Shown piece after piece: positions 6,336 to 7,207 of a stretch of 7,207 nt of DNA. Made by a program: the position numbers and the translations under genes. How positions within the stretch are numbered: the first letter of the stretch is position 1; each line of letters begins with the position of its first letter. The DNA comes from Actinomycetes bacterium (GTDB taxonomy: Bacteria; Actinomycetota; Acidimicrobiia; Acidimicrobiales; Microtrichaceae). Below the pieces are notes generated by a model that saw only the letters and a list, made by a program, of their open reading frames with translations, did no database searches and was not told the DNA's origin. Location of the stretch: contig JAFAFZ010000350.1 in NCBI GenBank assembly GCA_023423215.1, positions 1 through 7,207 on the forward strand, given 5' to 3'.

Positions 6336-7151
6336 TCAGCGATCGAGCAGCAGCGACTGCATGCCACGCCCGATGCGGCCGTGGCCGTCCCAGAGGGTCG
6401 CGTCGGACTGGCCGATGCCCTCGTCCGAGGTGCGGGTGACGGCGTCGTTGCCGATCCACTCCCCCTTCGGCTCGCGCCACAGGTGGACGGTCAGGTCCGG
6501 GTTGATGAACACGGCGCTGCCGTCGAACGCGACCACGGAGCTGATGCCGTTGGTGAAGTCGGCGGTCGCCGCGGCGCGCTGCCACCCGGTGGGCACCTCG
6601 CCGGGCACGACGGGGACGAGCAGGCGCATCCAGTCGAACGCGGGACCCGGTCGACCGAACTCGCCGCTCAGGAAGCGGTGCTCGACGGCGTGGCCGTGGA
6701 ACGTGACGTCCGCGGCGCCGGGCCAGTCGGCCAGCTCGGTGCGCTGCGCAGGCAGCTCGGGCACGTGCTCGTCGACGCCATCGGGCAGCTCGACCGGCGT
6801 GGTGCGGATGCGCTGCGCGCGGGCGATCGCCACCGTCGTGCCGTCGTCGGTGCGCACGACCGACGCGTCGAGCGTGGCGACCTTGGCACCCGGACGCACG
6901 ACCTCGGTGCGCACCTCGAGCGGGACGAGCGGCACGGGCCGGAGCAGCTCGAGCGTGACCCGGGCCAGCCGTGCGGGGACGGGCGCCTCGACCTGCTCGA
7001 AGGCCCGGGTGACGAGGGCGGCGACCGGCCCGCCGTGCAGCGCGAGCGGCGACCACGGCCCACGCGAGTAGGCCGTCGGCAGCCAGGCCTCGCCGTGCGG
7101 CACGAACAGCGCCGGCGTGCGGTCGACCTGCGCCTCGCCGTCGGTGCTCAA
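6336..7151 (-). CDS. Acyl-CoA thioesterase, TesB-like double-hotdog family
   Basis: A 271-residue protein of the thioesterase-like (TesB-type) superfamily, expected to hydrolyse acyl-CoA thioesters in the cytoplasm; the substrate is unknown. The first hotdog half (about 14-117) carries SPLALHGGPVAALVTRAFE (34-52) and RVTLELLRPVPLVPLEV (64-80). The second (about 150-269) carries DFTNGISS (198-205), FINPDLTVHLWREPKGEWIG (215-234) and GRGMQSLLLD (261-270). Asp198, Thr221 and Gln265 sit in the order and approximate spacing of the Asp204-Thr228-Gln278 triad of E. coli TesB, so activity is likely retained. The start is TTG at 7149-7151: it gives the expected N-terminus and forms a TTGA overlap with the stop of an upstream frame. 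The frame remains open to the window edge with no ATG, GTG or TTG, so a longer form cannot be fully excluded. In Actinobacteria such proteins often sit near fatty-acid oxidation genes, but the neighbours here do not test that. Confidence 0.88.
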   Translation of the reverse strand: MSTDGEAQVDRTPALFVPHGEAWLPTAYSRGPWSPLALHGGPVAALVTRAFEQVEAPVPARLARVTLELLRPVPLVPLEVRTEVVRPGAKVATLDASVVRTDDGTTVAIARAQRIRTTPVELPDGVDEHVPELPAQRTELADWPGAADVTFHGHAVEHRFLSGEFGRPGPAFDWMRLLVPVVPGEVPTGWQRAAATADFTNGISSVVAFDGSAVFINPDLTVHLWREPKGEWIGNDAVTRTSDEGIGQSDATLWDGHGRIGRGMQSLLLDR

Positions 7152-7207
7152 GTCGGCGCCGGCACGAAGCGCGGCAGGAGGCGGTCGCGCTGGGCCTTTC
7201 GGGTTCC
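7148..7207 (-). CDS. C-terminal tail of an upstream gene, cut by the window edge
   Basis: The last 19 codons of a leftward frame enter from the window edge and stop at TGA (7150-7148), reading GTRKAQRDRLLPRFVPAPT. Sixteen of the 19 third positions are G or C, against 11 of 18 in the competing frame that would extend the thioesterase, which favours this as true coding sequence. The stop overlaps the thioesterase TTG as TTGA, a classic coupled arrangement. The fragment is too short to assign a family. Confidence 0.5.
   Translation of the reverse strand, partial: GTRKAQRDRLLPRFVPAPT

Noticed and set aside
1..7207. Mobile element, CRISPR array, toxin-antitoxin, defence or biosynthetic cluster
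   Set aside because: I saw no repeated spacers, terminal inverted repeats, transposase or integrase motifs, tRNA-like folds or defence domains; gene order and codon use look like uniform core genome.

Overview
This is a dense, GC-rich bacterial window whose third codon positions are almost all G or C. It is dominated by one leftward (minus-strand) block of housekeeping genes. Reading in the direction of transcription the order is sucC, sucD, a polytopic membrane protein, purN, purH. Succinyl-CoA synthetase genes followed by a membrane protein and then purN-purH is an order I know from Actinobacteria: in Mycobacterium tuberculosis sucCD lies a few genes before the membrane gene perM, which precedes purN-purH. 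The composition fits that phylum. The sequence variants (for example the SucD N-terminus and the PurN and PurH active-site loops) differ from those I associate with Streptomyces and Mycobacterium, so a less familiar lineage such as an acidimicrobial one is possible, but I cannot prove the class.

Layout. Positions 1-86 follow the purH stop and hold no gene I can support. purH (87-1631) and purN (1628-2191) overlap by 4 nt (ATGA). The membrane protein (2217-3428) ends 25 nt before purN. An 85-nt gap with a short stem-loop and a perfect dyad separates it from sucD (3514-4410), which lies 31 nt after sucC (4442-5587). A 163-nt divergent intergenic region (5588-5750) carries the likely sucC promoter. 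On its other side, on the plus strand, is a small membrane-anchored protein of unknown function (5751-6293). This gene converges on a TesB-like acyl-CoA thioesterase gene (6336-7151, minus), which starts with TTG inside a TTGA overlap with the tail of another gene running off the window (7148-7207).

How the genes work together. SucCD makes ATP or GTP at the succinyl-CoA step of the TCA cycle. PurN and PurH carry out the third and the last two steps of de novo IMP synthesis, both using 10-formyl-tetrahydrofolate. The membrane protein between them sits where mycobacteria carry PerM, but I do not recognise it as PerM. The thioesterase and the partial gene upstream form a separate leftward unit.

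I found no mobile element, CRISPR array, tRNA, rRNA or defence system. The window is mostly ordinary core genome. The best leads are the two uncharacterised membrane proteins and the unusual active-site residues in PurH and PurN.
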